Positions 10,912-22,328 of a DNA stretch of 64,000 nt are shown piece after piece. The DNA is from Gonocerus acuteangulatus. Its lineage: Eukaryota > Arthropoda > Insecta > Hemiptera > Coreidae. The position numbers and the translations under genes were made by a program. How positions within the stretch are numbered: the stretch's first letter is position 1; every line of letters starts with the position of its first letter. The notes under the pieces were generated by a model. That model was given only the letters and a program-made list of their open reading frames with translations, searched no databases and had not been told where the DNA came from. The stretch is from positions 5,354,962-5,418,961 of the forward strand of contig OX328126.1 in NCBI GenBank assembly GCA_946811695.1, given 5' to 3'.

Positions 10912-11050
10912 TGGGAGGCGAGCTTAGCTCAGTGGTAGAGCACTGGACTAATAAGCTGGAGGACCTGAGTTCAAATTCCGAGCAGAGTCCTACAGATTTT
11001 TTCATCTTGTTCGTTCATGGGCCGTCGTGGCCTGTTATGGAGCTAATTTA
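10912..11050 (+). mobile_element. tRNA-Ile-like SINE head with (TA)n tail
   Basis: TTAGCTCAGTGGTAGAGC (box A and D arm) and GAGTTCAAATTCC (box B) are spaced as in a tRNA. The anticodon loop CTAATAA would give AAT (Ile). The acceptor and T stems do not pair, so it is a SINE head or pseudo-tRNA, not a tRNA gene. It is preceded by TATATATAT and followed by a long (TA)n tract. Confidence 0.6.
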
Positions 11051-11055
11051 TATAC

Positions 11056-11150
<95 letters not shown>

Positions 11151-11185
11151 AATTTGAACCTTTGTTATTTTTATATCTTTGGATA

Positions 11186-11239
<54 letters not shown>
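11051..11239 (+). repeat. Two long (TA)n tracts
   Basis: About 11057-11150 and 11189-11239, separated by a 40-base segment (AAATTTGAACCTTTGTTATT ...) that is the complement of the segment duplicated near 9498 and 9592. Confidence 0.95.
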
Positions 11240-11244
<5 letters not shown>

Positions 11245-11252
11245 TTCTATTT

Positions 11253-11916
11253 ATCTGTTGTTGAGTTAATTGAAATTCGGTACAAAAATGCTTTATCTAA
11301 TTCGAAAGACCACGATACTGAACCAGCAGAATCCGCCTAGCGGAACACGGTTTTATGGGCGACATTCGCGCGCCACAAATTTTACTCTTAGGGATTTTTG
11401 CTCTTTCGGTCATAGACTTCCTGGTACATTATTTATAGGTTTTCTAACGTAATACATCAAATGGAACCATTTTTAAGTCTGTATAAGAATCTGTTTCGAG
11501 AAAAGTAGAAAAAAAAAAATGTTTGTGACTAATTTTCGGTTTAGGTAGGTACTTAGAATCGTTGAATTGAATTGAAATATTTCTACATGTTTTCAGTTAA
11601 TATAAACGAATATATTAAAATTTTGGTTATATTTGAATTTAAGGAAATAGGTATTCTAAAAAATATATATATATATTATTAATCGAGAAAAAATGTTTTC
11701 GGGTCTTGGGATTCAGCTGAAACATTTTCTACGTGTTTTAAATTTATCGAAACTAATATGTTAATATTTTGGTTATTTTAACAGAAAAATTAGTGTTTTA
11801 GTAAAGGTGAGAAAATGAGAAACTTATTGGTTATAGCGTTTTTCTACAGCAAACGTTGAAAAACAGGTTGCAGTAATTTCCGCTTAGTATACTGGAAATT
11901 TCCTGTTGCGGCAGCT
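11253..11916 (+). repeat. Family-R copy, right arm of the inverted pair
   Basis: Complement of 8831-9499. Runs from ATCTGTTGTTGAGTTAATTG to TTTCCTGTTGCGGCAGCT. It has family-R landmarks (GAAATTCGGTACAAAAATGC, ACATTCGCGCGCC, GGTACTTAGAATCG), but its outer end differs from copies such as 12416-13230. Confidence 0.9.
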
Positions 11917-11951
11917 ATATAATTTTATATATATAGATATATGTAGGTATG

Positions 11952-11992
<41 letters not shown>

Positions 11993-12415
11993 GTATACTC
12001 ATATGTTGCTTTATAAGCGTATATTCATTCAAGGTTACAAGGTCAGGTTTAATAGAAATTTGGTTAAGAGAGTTTAAAGTTAGGATTTGAATCTACAGTT
12101 ATGTAATTTTCTGCAGATCCAACCAGTCCATTTGCAGATGTGCATTAGCAGATATATAATTGAAATGCTATGCTATGCTGAGTATTAATACTGACGCTTC
12201 ATCTAGCAACCGAAGCACAGACTCAATTACAGCTGATATCAGCTAAATCAGTTCTTCTCCGGTTAATTTCCTTCGGAATCAAACCCGTGCTCTATTTAAA
12301 TCAGAAATTTGTTCTATTAAGAAGATACATTACGACGTTAAAGGCCCAAATGTTGTAAATTAACTTTATATATATGTATGTATCAGCACTTTCCGAAGGT
12401 CGCACTCATTAAAGA
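11917..12415. other. Unassigned spacer with (TA)n
   Basis: (TA)n near 11930-11990 ending in ACACACG; nothing else recognised. Confidence 0.4.
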
Positions 12416-12549
12416 ATTTTAGCGCGGTTACTCCCTATCTCCATAGGGAGAACCCGCTTATGAGGTTGACCTCATGACGCGATCCGGAAGTGCCGACTAG
12501 AAACTTTCTCGTTTCAGATCCCATAGATCACGAAAATATAGGTGGCTCA

Positions 12550-12605
<56 letters not shown>

Positions 12606-13230
12606 TTGTCTGTTCGCTCTCTAGCAAGCTCAAAAATTGTCTGATTTTGATGAAATTTGGTACAAAAATCTGTCGTCTGATATCAAAGGTAAGGTTCGTT
12701 AACGAGCAGAATCCGCCTACTGGAAGATAGTGTTTGGGGTGAAATTCGCGCAAAAAAAATCGTAATATATATGTTTTTGAGTCTATATGCTTGCAGGTAC
12801 TTGTTTTGTAGGTTTCTTAACATAGGAAAACGAATGAAACCATTTTTAACGCGATATCTGTAACCGTTTCTGAGAAAAGTGGAGTCAATGTTTTTGTAAG
12901 TCGTTATTTTTTTGTGGGTACTTAGAATCGCGGGATTCAATTGAAATATTTTCTACAACTTGGAAATTAATCCCAACTAAGATGTTTAAATGTTGGTTAT
13001 ATTTGGAGTTAAGGAAGTATGCGAAAAAAAAAATATTTTATTAATAGACATGAAACGTTTTCGGATATTCATACATTTTTCGTAAATATCTCGATAACGG
13101 TTGGGGAATCGTGATAAGTGGAAGGTGACCATTCGAATGCTTACTAAATTCTTTACAAAAATGGCTCCGAAGCAATATTCGATGAGGCAACGTAAATCAA
13201 AGGTATAAGCGCTTAAAACTTAAAAAGTGT
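12416..13230 (+). repeat. Family-R dispersed repeat, longest uninterrupted copy
   Basis: Best single view of the family: TTTTAGCGCGGTTACTCC, an inverted CTCC-ATAGG-GAG motif, GTGCCGACTAGAAA, CACGAAAATATAGGTGGCTC, (TA)n at 12554-12603, GCTTGTCTGTTCGCTCTCT, GATTTTGATGAAATTTGGTA, AAACGAATGAAACC, TACTTAGAATCGCGGGATTC, and a GCTTAAAACTTAAAAAG end. No conserved ORF and no terminal inverted repeat seen. Confidence 0.85.
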
Positions 13231-13899
13231 TTGTTTTTTTGTTTTGAAAGGGTTTTTCTCTTTGTTTATCTCGCTTTTTAATTGATTGTTTTTTGTTTTA
13301 AATTGCATTTATCAGTAAAATTATTATTGTAGTAAAATAAGCTAAGAAACGGTGAATGGTATTGGTAATAAGTTTGGAGTGGCTGTGGTAATCAAGATGG
13401 CTGTGGCTAATCATGATGACGTATGCGTACTTTGTTTTGAATTCTCCTATCTATATAACCTTCCTCATAGCTTCCAACTGAAGTTATCGTTATTTCTTAT
13501 TTTAGAAGAAGATTTAAACCACGACAGAATGGAATTTTATTCGCCATGAAGCACATATTTACAGTTGATTATAACAGTAAAACGAATTTGCTAGTAAAAC
13601 AAGATACTTAAAATGACAACGAATTTTTGGTTGTTTAGAATATAGCCTTCTCAGCAGTAGTCAAAGAGTAAGTACGTTTTCAGTACAAAATTGTATTGAC
13701 TTATACAGATTAAGAATTATCCGCTTCTGTGTAAGTTGGCTACTGTCAGTTTCCTGTGATTTGCGATGCTAATCTATTCCATTTCTTCGAGATATACGTA
13801 ACCGCGCTAAGATGACGCAGTTTCTGCGAGTCGGACTTTTTGAAAAATGTCTTAAAATCTTCCTCCATCCAGCTTACTAGAGAATGAAAATTGCCCTAG

Positions 13900-13959
<60 letters not shown>

Positions 13960-14299
13960 GTTTATGGTTTTCCGTGACAAATCGGGATTTATCTAATTCC
14001 TATAGCAGACGGTTGAACAAATTCGTTAACCATGAAAATCTAAAGGGGAGTTTACGCCCTTCTCAAATAACGAATTTTCCTATACAGCTTGATCTAAATG
14101 CACCAATTTGCAAGACGTATACCTGTTGTATGTATTGGGTCCAGTATTTTCCGTGTCCTGGTTCTGGCAGACCAATATACTACACTCCCATAATCCAGTA
14201 ACGATCAGGTATATGCTCGGTAGAATGAAAGCATTAGACGTCTGTCTGCTCCCCATTTAGTATTACCGAGTATTCTTAATAATTTCAGTTAAATAGATA
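13231..14299. other. Unassigned, with dispersed GCGCTAAGATGACGCAG motif and (TA)n
   Basis: CCGCGCTAAGATGACGCAG then CTGCGAGTCGGAC at 13801-13838 is a dispersed-family terminus also found near 1327 (inverted), 34281 and 49706. (TA)n occupies about 13901-13955. The short open frames at 13352-13549 and 13884-14201 have no recognisable domain. Confidence 0.5.
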
Positions 14300-14307
14300 G
14301 GTAATTC

Positions 14308-15055
14308 CAGAGTTGGGCTTATTCGGATAATTTTTTATTTAAGTAACGAATAAAAGATAACTTTTTATCCGTTATTAGTTAATCATTAAACCACGGATGA
14401 CCAATTATCCGTTATCTTTTATTCGTTATCCGTCCACAATAACACTTTTTTCTATCCATTCGGGCAAAAACAAACTGTTCGTTTGCACATGGCATTGCAC
14501 TCTTTAAATAAATATTTAAACACCAAGAAATTGTTTTTTAAGTAGAACACGGCACTTCCATCGTCAGCACCAGTCGAACGGCTGTTCTCGTTTGCTTCCA
14601 TAACGGATATTCCAAAAAGCAATCGACTCTCTGATGAAATTTTTGAGAAAAGAGTTGTTTTAAAATCTATGTTGAATTTAATTTAAAGTTTAATTATACA
14701 TTTAAATAATAATGTAATACATAATTATATTTAATAATAATTTAAATAATTACATATTATATTATATTTAAATAATAAATACAATATGATTAAGTAGTAA
14801 ATTGGTTTTCTACACATCTTCCAAATATAAAAATCATCTTTCGGATGAAAATTTATCCATCGAATTAAAATTCATCCGTAAGATAAAAAATTATTTCAAA
14901 TGAAATCTTAAGATAAAAGATGACGGATAACTTTACGTAAATGGTAATTATTTCGAATAACGGATAACGGATATCCGAAAATTATAGATGACAAATAACG
15001 AATAACCTAGGTTATTCGTCATCCGTTATCCGAAGATAATTTTTGCCCAACTCTG
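14308..15055 (+). mobile_element. hAT deletion derivative, 748 bp, perfect 8-bp target duplication
   Basis: GGTAATTC flanks both ends (14300-14307 and 15056-15063). The termini are inverted: CAGAGTTGGGC on the left and GCCCAACTCTG on the right, with further ATCTTCGGATAACGGATGA-type subterminal inverted sequence rich in 'TTATCCGTTAT'. An 8-bp duplication with CAG...CTG ends defines the hAT superfamily. Only the last part of the transposase remains. Confidence 0.93.
14546..14686 (+). pseudogene. hAT transposase C-terminal dimerisation domain, remnant
   Basis: 46 codons ending in TAA (14684-14686). Reads SSAPVERLFSFASI, then KSNRLSDEIFEKRVVLKSM, matching the conserved hAT C-terminal signature (S-x-ERxFS ... 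RxxLs...e...l..k). The frame upstream is closed by TAG at 14543. The N-terminal zinc finger and DDE catalytic core are gone, so it cannot transpose on its own. A truncated copy of the same stretch lies inverted in the element at 20699. Confidence 0.88.
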
Positions 15056-15063
15056 GGTAATTC

Positions 15064-16980
15064 TAAGCTTTATATTATTTTAAGCAAATTATTCAGAAAT
15101 GTAGTGTAAATGGCCCACACTTGTTTTTAATGTGCTTATTTATGGCCACCTGTAATAAAAGCTCTCTCTAGGCTAAAAGAAATATTGGTTGTAACTAAGA
15201 AGTTTTCCAACCATCCGATGGAAATCTCGTGAAAATTCGACCGAAACCGTGTTTTGGTAGTTCCATCCTTCAAGAAACCTAGAAGCATGAATTCTGTAAA
15301 TAAATGAGCCACTAAAAGATGAGCCATCAACCAAGAAACACGACCATTACAGCATGTAGAACAGACTTTACAGTTCCGTGTCTAGGTCTGTCAACGGTTA
15401 GCTTTGCGTATTTCTAACAACTAGTTCCGTGACTAGAGTCCGTACGGCTCTTTGTCATTCCTTATCTAGATAACAGCTGTGCGGATTCATTTCAGCTGGG
15501 ATCTATATCTTGTTATAGGCTCGTATCTAATCCTTATCAGCTTTGCATTCAACCTGTCAGTCTGGGAAGAAAACAATAACATAGAAAGTACAAAAAATGT
15601 TAATTAATATAATTCTTTTGGCAAAGCTTCATATTATAAAAAAAAAATGTAACTACCTGTATGAATGAATGAGTGAAAAAAAGCGCTTTATTCTGAAACG
15701 TTTTAGTCCATTAAGAATATCAATTGTTATTTTTGTTGTTTGTTTAAAATTGCTCTGATTATCATGAATAACCAATACATTTTATCCTTTGTACATATGC
15801 TGAAAAAACATATTAAAAATAATAATAAAATGTATTATTTAATTTTATTTGTAACATAATTTAAATTTTAATACCTTATGACATTAGGTATTTACAACAC
15901 ATAAGGCTTATGAAAAACGTGAGCAAATCTCCGGTCATGGCAATGTTTTTAATAAATATTTATATTTATCAAGTTATTTTCAATTTAAATAATATTTGAA
16001 GCCCCAAAGAAAAACATTTATGAACAAACAGCCTTACGGATAATGCTTCGAAAAGAAAACTTTTTCTTCTGGCTATTACGACCGAAAGAAAATTGTATTA
16101 GGAACGTTTTTGTAGTACCACGACTATTCAACAGGTTTTATGATATTGGAAGATAAAAAAAAAATGGGCTTTCTCGAGGTCAAGTCCCGTTTGTCGGAGA
16201 TGGACGTTTTCCACTGATGGACACGGTAAAAAAGTTTCCTGCTACACCATGGGCTTTTATAAAGACCGGCAACCTGTAGATAGCCTGGCGTTAAAAATCC
16301 CCTGGAAGCTAATAATAAAATACAGACAAAAAAATTGAAATGATTGACGCAGTGCACAAAGTTTTAAACATTTGGAACTATTATTTAAAAACAAATTATA
16401 TTTTTTATTTGAATTTCCTAAATATAGAATACATTTAAAAAATGTGTAACGGAAATTTATATTAATAGCCATAATGTGCAATTAGATATACTATTTTATG
16501 ATTAATTTATAGAGTGATTAGATTATTATTCATGTCTATTACTCGATTAATTGCAATTCTAGTAACTGATACTAGTATTAATTATGTTTAATGAGGCTAT
16601 AATGTCTCATTATATGATGTATATTCCAGTCATCATATATAATAATAATATCAAATTAATTTCATTATTATAACACATTCAGAAACCATTATTCATTTTC
16701 AATATTTAATCTCTATAACACTGTTCTGCAAAAAAAATCTTTTCTCCCCTCCCTTGAACAATTTTGCCTGTTTCTCATGTTTTCAGGTGTGATGAGTCCG
16801 AATCTGAACTCAGAAAAATTCTATCACCCTCTGATTTTGAGAGAAAAGAGGAGAAACTTGGAAAAAATGAAAAATTGTATTTGAAAATTATTGTCTTTAT
16901 TATAACAGATTTTCTTTTTCTTAAAATATAATTAATTGAATCCTGCATGCTATCAGGTATAATACTAGATATGACACAAC
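15064..16980. other. Unassigned AT-rich DNA
   Basis: No gene, satellite or bounded element recognised. 16775-16980 may be the 3' flank of the minus-strand ORF that ends at 16981. Short open frames (15136-15330, 16124-16481) show no recognisable domain. Confidence 0.4.
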
Positions 16981-17421
16981 TCAAAAAATATACACACATC
17001 GCCAATGAGTATTTTTTTTTCTTTTGTACTCTTCCTCCTCTGTCTCCCTCTGCAGTGTCCAGCAGTAATCCACCAGCATCTTCTCATTCCATTTGCCAGT
17101 AAATCTTTTTTCCATTCTGGATGTGTCTTGGTGGAATCGTTCTCCATGTTCGTCCGAAACTGCACCCAAATTTGGGGCGAAAAAGTCTAGGTGACTATGC
17201 AGGAAATGTATTTTTAAGGACATATTGCATCCCAATGTTTTATATGAAGTAAGCAGTTCTTGGACTATTTTTCGGTAGTCTCTAGATTTTTCGTTTCCCA
17301 AAAACTTAGCACATACCTCTCGAAAAGCAATCCAAGCCTTTTTCTCAGTAGTATTTAACTTTGCTTCAAAAGTGAGGTCCTTGAGTAGATGTCGAATTTG
17401 GGGTCCTACACTTTTAGCCAT
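16981..17421 (-). CDS. C-terminal piece of a TE-associated arthropod protein family of unknown function
   Basis: 146 codons, uninterrupted, TGA at 16981-16983, ATG at 17419-17421. The centre has LGCNMSLKIHFLHSHLDFF, then AVSDEHGERFHQD, MEKRFTGKW and DYCW, a pattern I recognise from multicopy uncharacterised arthropod proteins thought to be transposon-derived. Histidines in HFLHSHLDFF and the D-E-H-G-E-R-F-H-Q-D cluster look metal- or acid-like but no activity is known to me. The ATG may be internal to a longer lost ORF. Probably a multicopy remnant, not a host gene; the intact reading frame suggests recent origin or selection. Confidence 0.6.
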   Translation of the reverse strand: MAKSVGPQIRHLLKDLTFEAKLNTTEKKAWIAFREVCAKFLGNEKSRDYRKIVQELLTSYKTLGCNMSLKIHFLHSHLDFFAPNLGAVSDEHGERFHQDTSRMEKRFTGKWNEKMLVDYCWTLQRETEEEEYKRKKNTHWRCVYIF

Positions 17422-17882
17422 ATTTCTTCAACCACTTGTAATATTCCCATCAAATTTTTTCCCCTTCAAATATACTTCATTGCGCTCAAAATCATCGGGC
17501 TTTTGAATTTTTTTCACTATGTTTTGATGCCAAAAAAAATTCGTCAAATTTACAAAAAACTCACATTTTTGGATAAAAACCTAGAATTTCTCAAGAAACT
17601 GTGCGTAATAGACAGAATCTGACTTCAAATTCGTGTTCAGCACATTTGGAAACAGTAAGAAAGCATGTTTTTGTTTGAAGGAGGATTTTCGTGCAGAACA
17701 GTGTAATTAATAATAATTCTCTACAAAAAAATGTACTAAGGAAATAAAGGATAAGGATTGGTAAAACTACAAACTATATTTAGTTATTAGGAAAGGATCT
17801 TTCTGAGCGGGATGCCTGTGGCTCTGTTTACTTTAGTTTTTAATTAGTTATTTTGTTCTCTGTTTGCCTTAGTTTGTAAGTT
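17422..17882. other. Unassigned AT-rich DNA
   Basis: May contain decayed upstream sequence of the minus-strand ORF ending at 17421; no frame is readable. Confidence 0.35.
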
Positions 17883-18913
17883 CCGTAAAAGTGGGTTACT
17901 TTGTCCCTGTTTTATGACATTTTTTGTTTCATGTTTCGGTAAGAATATTTAATATTATAAAATAAACATTAAAAGGGCATTTTAGGTAGTTGTAATCTTT
18001 CTTTATAAGACTATATTTCTAAAATTATATTCTTTACAACTTTTTTGATTTTTTTATTATTTTTAAATTTGGGCTAAAGTAGCCCTTAAGCTTGGGTAAC
18101 TTTGTCCCAAACCAAATATTCCTATAAAAAATCACTGTATTTCTCTCTTGGATTCAATTAACCCGCTTGTTTCGAAGGGAAACAACTCACAGGCATATAT
18201 ACATATGCACTTTATTTTTTTTAAAAAAGGTAAAAAATGGTACATAATTGACAAATCTTTTTACAGTCCTTTAAGTTTAGCCTCCGATAATCCGATAATA
18301 CTCATGAGATTTTCTATTTTCTGGTTTTCGTATGTTTTTTACAACATTTTTTAAAATTTAGAATGAAAATAATAGTGCTGGTGCCTTATATATTACGGAG
18401 AAAAAAAGTAAATATTATATGAAAATATTTAATTTAGTTTTTCATAATATTCAAATATAATTTTAGTACCAGGGGCTACTTTGGGCCACTTTTTTCTTGG
18501 GACAAAGTAACCCGATATTTAACAGTTACCAGTATCATATTTAAAATAGATCTATATTCAAACTGGAAATAGAATTAAGCAAAATCCCAGTAGATATCCT
18601 GGTTAGGGATGATATTAGCTATCATATTCATTTCTTACCTCAGCTAAAACATCTATTGTTCTCCTTGTGCAGACGGAAGTTTGAGAACAGAAACAGGTCT
18701 TTTACAATAGGCTGAGAACAACGTCCACTACGACCTAGCGGGGATCACTAGAACTATTAAGCAGTCGGTGCCTTCTAGCAGCTACTCAGGCCTAGCAGAA
18801 TCCTGAGTTAGTACGAGAATCTGACAATATCAGCTGCTGCTACACATGGTCCAAACACTTTTTTGTTTTGGGACAAAGTTACACCCTAGGGCCAAAGTAA
18901 CCTACTTTTATGG
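17883..18913. mobile_element. Element with imperfect 27-bp terminal inverted repeats
   Basis: Left end CCGTAAAAGTGGGTTACTTT (to 17909); right end, as complement, CCATAAAAGTAGGTTACTTT (18913 back to 18887). Internal GGGTAACTTTGTCCC (18093) and GGGACAAAGTAACCC (18499) are further copies of the end motif in both orientations. Interior is AT-rich without a transposase. Target duplication not resolved, so the superfamily is open; a non-autonomous DNA transposon is likely. Confidence 0.6.
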
Positions 18914-19036
18914 TAGTTGATGTAATTTTAATTCCATTTTTTCTCTTAGAATACGAAAAGAATGTTAGTATTTTGAATTTACTTATTCCCTTGCGTCTTA
19001 TTCATAGGCAATAAAGAATGATAGTGAACTCACAAA
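18914..19036. other. Spacer
   Basis: Nothing recognised. Confidence 0.3.
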
Positions 19037-19271
19037 AAACGAAGTCTCGAAAGAGTACATGTCTTGCTCATACATACGCACGAAACGAAGTCTCGAAAGA
19101 GTACATGTCTTGCTCATACATACGCACGAAACGAAGTCTCGAAAGAGTACATGTCTTGCTCATACATACGCACGAAACGAAGTCTCGAAAGAGTACATGT
19201 CTTGCTCATACATACGCACGAAACGAAGTCTCGAAAGAGTACATGTCTTGCTCATACATACGCACGAAACG
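19037..19271 (+). repeat. 46-bp minisatellite, about 5 copies
   Basis: The unit begins AAACGAAGTCTCGAAAGAGT and continues ACATGTCTTGCTCATACATA. Copies are essentially identical. Because 46 is not a multiple of three, all three plus frames stay open and give the same peptides in rotation; these are not genes. Confidence 0.95.
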
Positions 19272-20242
19272 TTCCCCACATAGAAGGAATCAATTTACTA
19301 CAGGTCTGGTATGACTCTATAAAGAAAGTGAAAAATAAGTACTTCCGTGCAGCCCCAAAAGCCGGCACGTGTCAGGGAAACTTCCACGAATAATACTATG
19401 ACTCATATCATAATTATCACGTTACATTTGTCCGTTTGGGTTTTCATTTGTAGAGAAATACTAAAGTAATCTCGCATCAAAATCAGACATTTTTCCCATT
19501 TATTATCAAGAAAATGAGTCATTACATTAGCTAAGGATATAATATTTCTACTCCATATTTAATTTTGCCACAGGAGATTTTTTCTTCTGCTTAAAAACTG
19601 CCATTACTGTACGTTAATTAACGCTAAAAGCTGGAGGGTATCTTAATTAATATAGTATATAAAAAGTGGGCTAATGTTGGCTAGATAAAGGTATAACTGT
19701 GAGCCGGGGTTCGGTTTTTGCTGGGGGGGGGCTGGGTTGGTAGTAATGTCTTTCTGCCCCATTAAACGATATTTTCATTAGGAGCAGTTTATAGTTCCTG
19801 GATTCTCTTCGAATGCTACTTGTGGCGGTGTTTTACACTCTGGGAGTTTAGGGGTTATTCAACCAGCAGCTGGGGAAGGATGGATATTCGAAAATAGATC
19901 TTCACCTTGATGTATGAACGGCGCACAGAATTGCAGAGAAGGGAAAACACCCTAAAACCCAAAGATGTTCAATCAACTAAAAATGTTGATACCTAATTAG
20001 TTGTAGAATACTGCTCTAATATCGCGTTTACATTTTATTAATATTTCTGATAATAAAAAACCTTTTTGTGGATCATTTTCTCGCCGAGTAAAAATCTCAC
20101 AGTTTTTAGTGAAAAGTAAAACAATATTTTATAAAACTTATTTTATTCCTACAAAATTGACAATACCCAGAAAGTCTAATGACTTTTAAACGAATTATCT
20201 TATTAGCCAAAATCTACCATGAACTTGGTGCATTTAGGTTGT
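19272..20242. other. Unassigned DNA
   Basis: A G8 run near 19724; no other feature recognised. Confidence 0.35.
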
Positions 20243-20508
20243 GAAGATATCGTCACTACAAATGCAAACTAACGAATGTGAAAATCACCACTTTCAAGAG
20301 TGAAAAGACTTTTATTTATTACTTTGCTTTTGGGCAGTCAAATAGTAGGCAGATTTGACCTTTTGACAGTGGTAACATCCTCCTTTCACTGTGTGAACTT
20401 AGATTCCAGAGTTTGCCGTCCATCTGTCCAACAGCATTCAGTAAAGATTTAAAATGAAAAATACGTTTTTTCACATTCGATACTTTGCATTTGTATCGAC
20501 GATATCTG
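20243..20508. mobile_element. Small inverted-terminal (MITE-like) element
   Basis: GAAGATATCGTCACTACAAA at 20243-20285 and its diverged complement at 20467-20508 (GATATCGTCGATACAAATGC on the other strand) form arms of about 42 bp around a 180-bp interior. Boundaries beyond the arms and any target duplication are unclear. Confidence 0.5.
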
Positions 20509-20550
20509 CATTGAAACTCAGTTATCCCTAGTTTATTTGATGTAGAAGAA

Positions 20551-20698
20551 AAAAGCGGTACTTAGCTATCCTCTCCGCTTAGTTTTACCTAAAAGCGGTA
20601 CTTAGCTATCCTCTCCGCTTAGTTTTACCTAAAAGCGGTACTTAGCTATCCTCTCCGCTTAGTTTTACCTAAAAGCGGTACTTAGCTATCCTCTCCGC
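20551..20698 (+). repeat. 40-bp minisatellite, left block
   Basis: The unit begins AAAAGCGGTACTTAGCTATC and ends CTCTCCGCTTAGTTTTACCT; 3.7 copies, nearly identical, broken in mid-unit at CTCTCCGC by the hAT copy. The array resumes at 21220. Confidence 0.93.
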
Positions 20699-21219
20699 CA
20701 GAGTTGGGCAAAAATTATCTTCGGATAACGGATGAAGAATAACCTAGGTTATTCGTTATTTGTCATCTATAATTTTCGGATATCCGTTATCCGTTATTCA
20801 AAATAATTACCATTTACGTAAAGTTATCCATCATCTTTTATCTTAAGATTTCATTTGAAATAATTTTTATCTTACGGATGAATTTTAATTCGATGGATAA
20901 ATTTTCATCCGAAAGATGATTTTTATATTTGTAAGATGTGTAGAAAACCAATTTACTACTTAATCATATTGTATTTATTATTTAAATATAATATAATATG
21001 TAATTATTTAAATTATTATTAAATATAATTATGTATTACATTATTTAAATATATAATTAAACTTTAAATTAAATTTAACATAGATTTTAAAACTACTCTT
21101 TTCTCAAACATCAGAGAGTCGATTGCTTTTTGGAATATCCGTTATGGAAGCAAACGAGAACAGCCGTTCGACTGGTGCTGACGATGGAAGTGCCGTGTTA
21201 GTTTACCGTGTTAGTTTAG
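20699..21219 (-). mobile_element. hAT element, second copy, inserted in a minisatellite; one end lost
   Basis: Starts CAGAGTTGGGCAAAAATTAT like the right end of 14308-15055 and is homologous to it in inverted orientation, including the ERLFS/NRLSDE coding remnant. CTCTCCGC occurs immediately left (20691-20698) and right (21220-21227), consistent with an 8-bp target duplication. However the expected second terminal repeat is missing and is replaced by a short GTGTTAGTTTA duplication, so this copy is end-deleted. Confidence 0.82.
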
Positions 21220-21283
21220 CTCTCCGCTTAGTTTTACCTAAAAGCGGTACTTAGCTATCCTCTCCGCTTACTTTTACCTAAAC
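21220..21283 (+). repeat. 40-bp minisatellite, right block
   Basis: Continues the interrupted array for about 1.5 units with the final unit reading CTTACTTTTACCT. Confidence 0.85.
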
Positions 21284-21925
21284 GTACTCGAATTGAAGTT
21301 GCTGTCCTATAAATGTATTCGCCCTACTCGGCTGTATGTGTGCACAACCTAATAAAATGAAGGTGTCAACTAGCGATGCGATCACTTTACGAAAAACGAC
21401 TTTAACATTATTATTTTCTGCAGAGAGTTGTTGAACAGTTTTTGATAGCAAGTAACTTAACATTAACAATGAAATACATCCAATATATCGCGTGAAACTG
21501 TTAAAACTTATTCTTTATCAGCGAAAATTGTAGTAAAGTGGAATACGCCAAGAACAGTTAACAGTATTACCTTCAATGTTAATTTATTCAACTCAGCACT
21601 CGAAAAAATATTTGGAAGGAATCATATCCCTACTAATTGAGTAAAATATGACTTATTTTAAATTTAATACTTGCTGTTTTCACGATTATCGTAATATATA
21701 ACCCGTTTATCTTCCAAAATAATTATTCTATGAAATTGGCAGTTTCATTCGACTCGGCATGAAAAAATCCGTCAAAAATGACACCGAAATCAGAATGATT
21801 CAAGTAACTACAGAGTTTTTCCCCAAATCGGTCGTTTTGGTTGCCCCACTGCGCGACGGGTGTGGTTACTGGGTGAGTGGGTGCTTTAGTGCCGTTGAGA
21901 GACTGGAAGCTTGTAGTCTAGGGAG
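21284..21925. other. Unassigned DNA
   Basis: Two short open frames (21278-21469 minus, 21759-21944 plus) without recognisable domains. Confidence 0.35.
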
Positions 21926-22328
21926 TACAGTGGAACATGGATAATTTGAACTTCGATAATTCGAAATCGTCTTTAATTCGAATATTTCTCTCGGTTCCTA
22001 CAATTTAGGGCATAAACAATGGATAATTCGTTTTTTTTTATGTCTGTGCCTCCAATGGGAAGTGGACAGAGAGGCGGTCGATCTCATATCTTGTTAAAAT
22101 ATTCTCCCCTCGGGTAAGAAGGATAGTAAGATACGGATGTAGGGGTTCCGGGACAAGAAGCGCGGCGGTCACATAGTCTAGTTCTTGGACTCTAGGAGTT
22201 CTGCAAAGTGGTGGGTCGCGCTTCCTCTCTTACAGGGGTTGTTATAGTTACATCCTGTCGTTTTATCCTAGAATTCCCAGTGCGGTTCAGTGAGTTGTTG
22301 ATTTAAGATTTCGAAGCCTAGGAGTTAT

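Noticed and set aside
10912..10990. Functional tRNA-Ile (AAT) gene
   Set aside because: D arm and boxes A/B are good, but acceptor and T stems do not pair; it is flanked by (TA)n and looks like a SINE head.
13352..14201. Two plus-strand frames of 65 and 105 codons
   Set aside because: No domain; the second starts in (TA)n.
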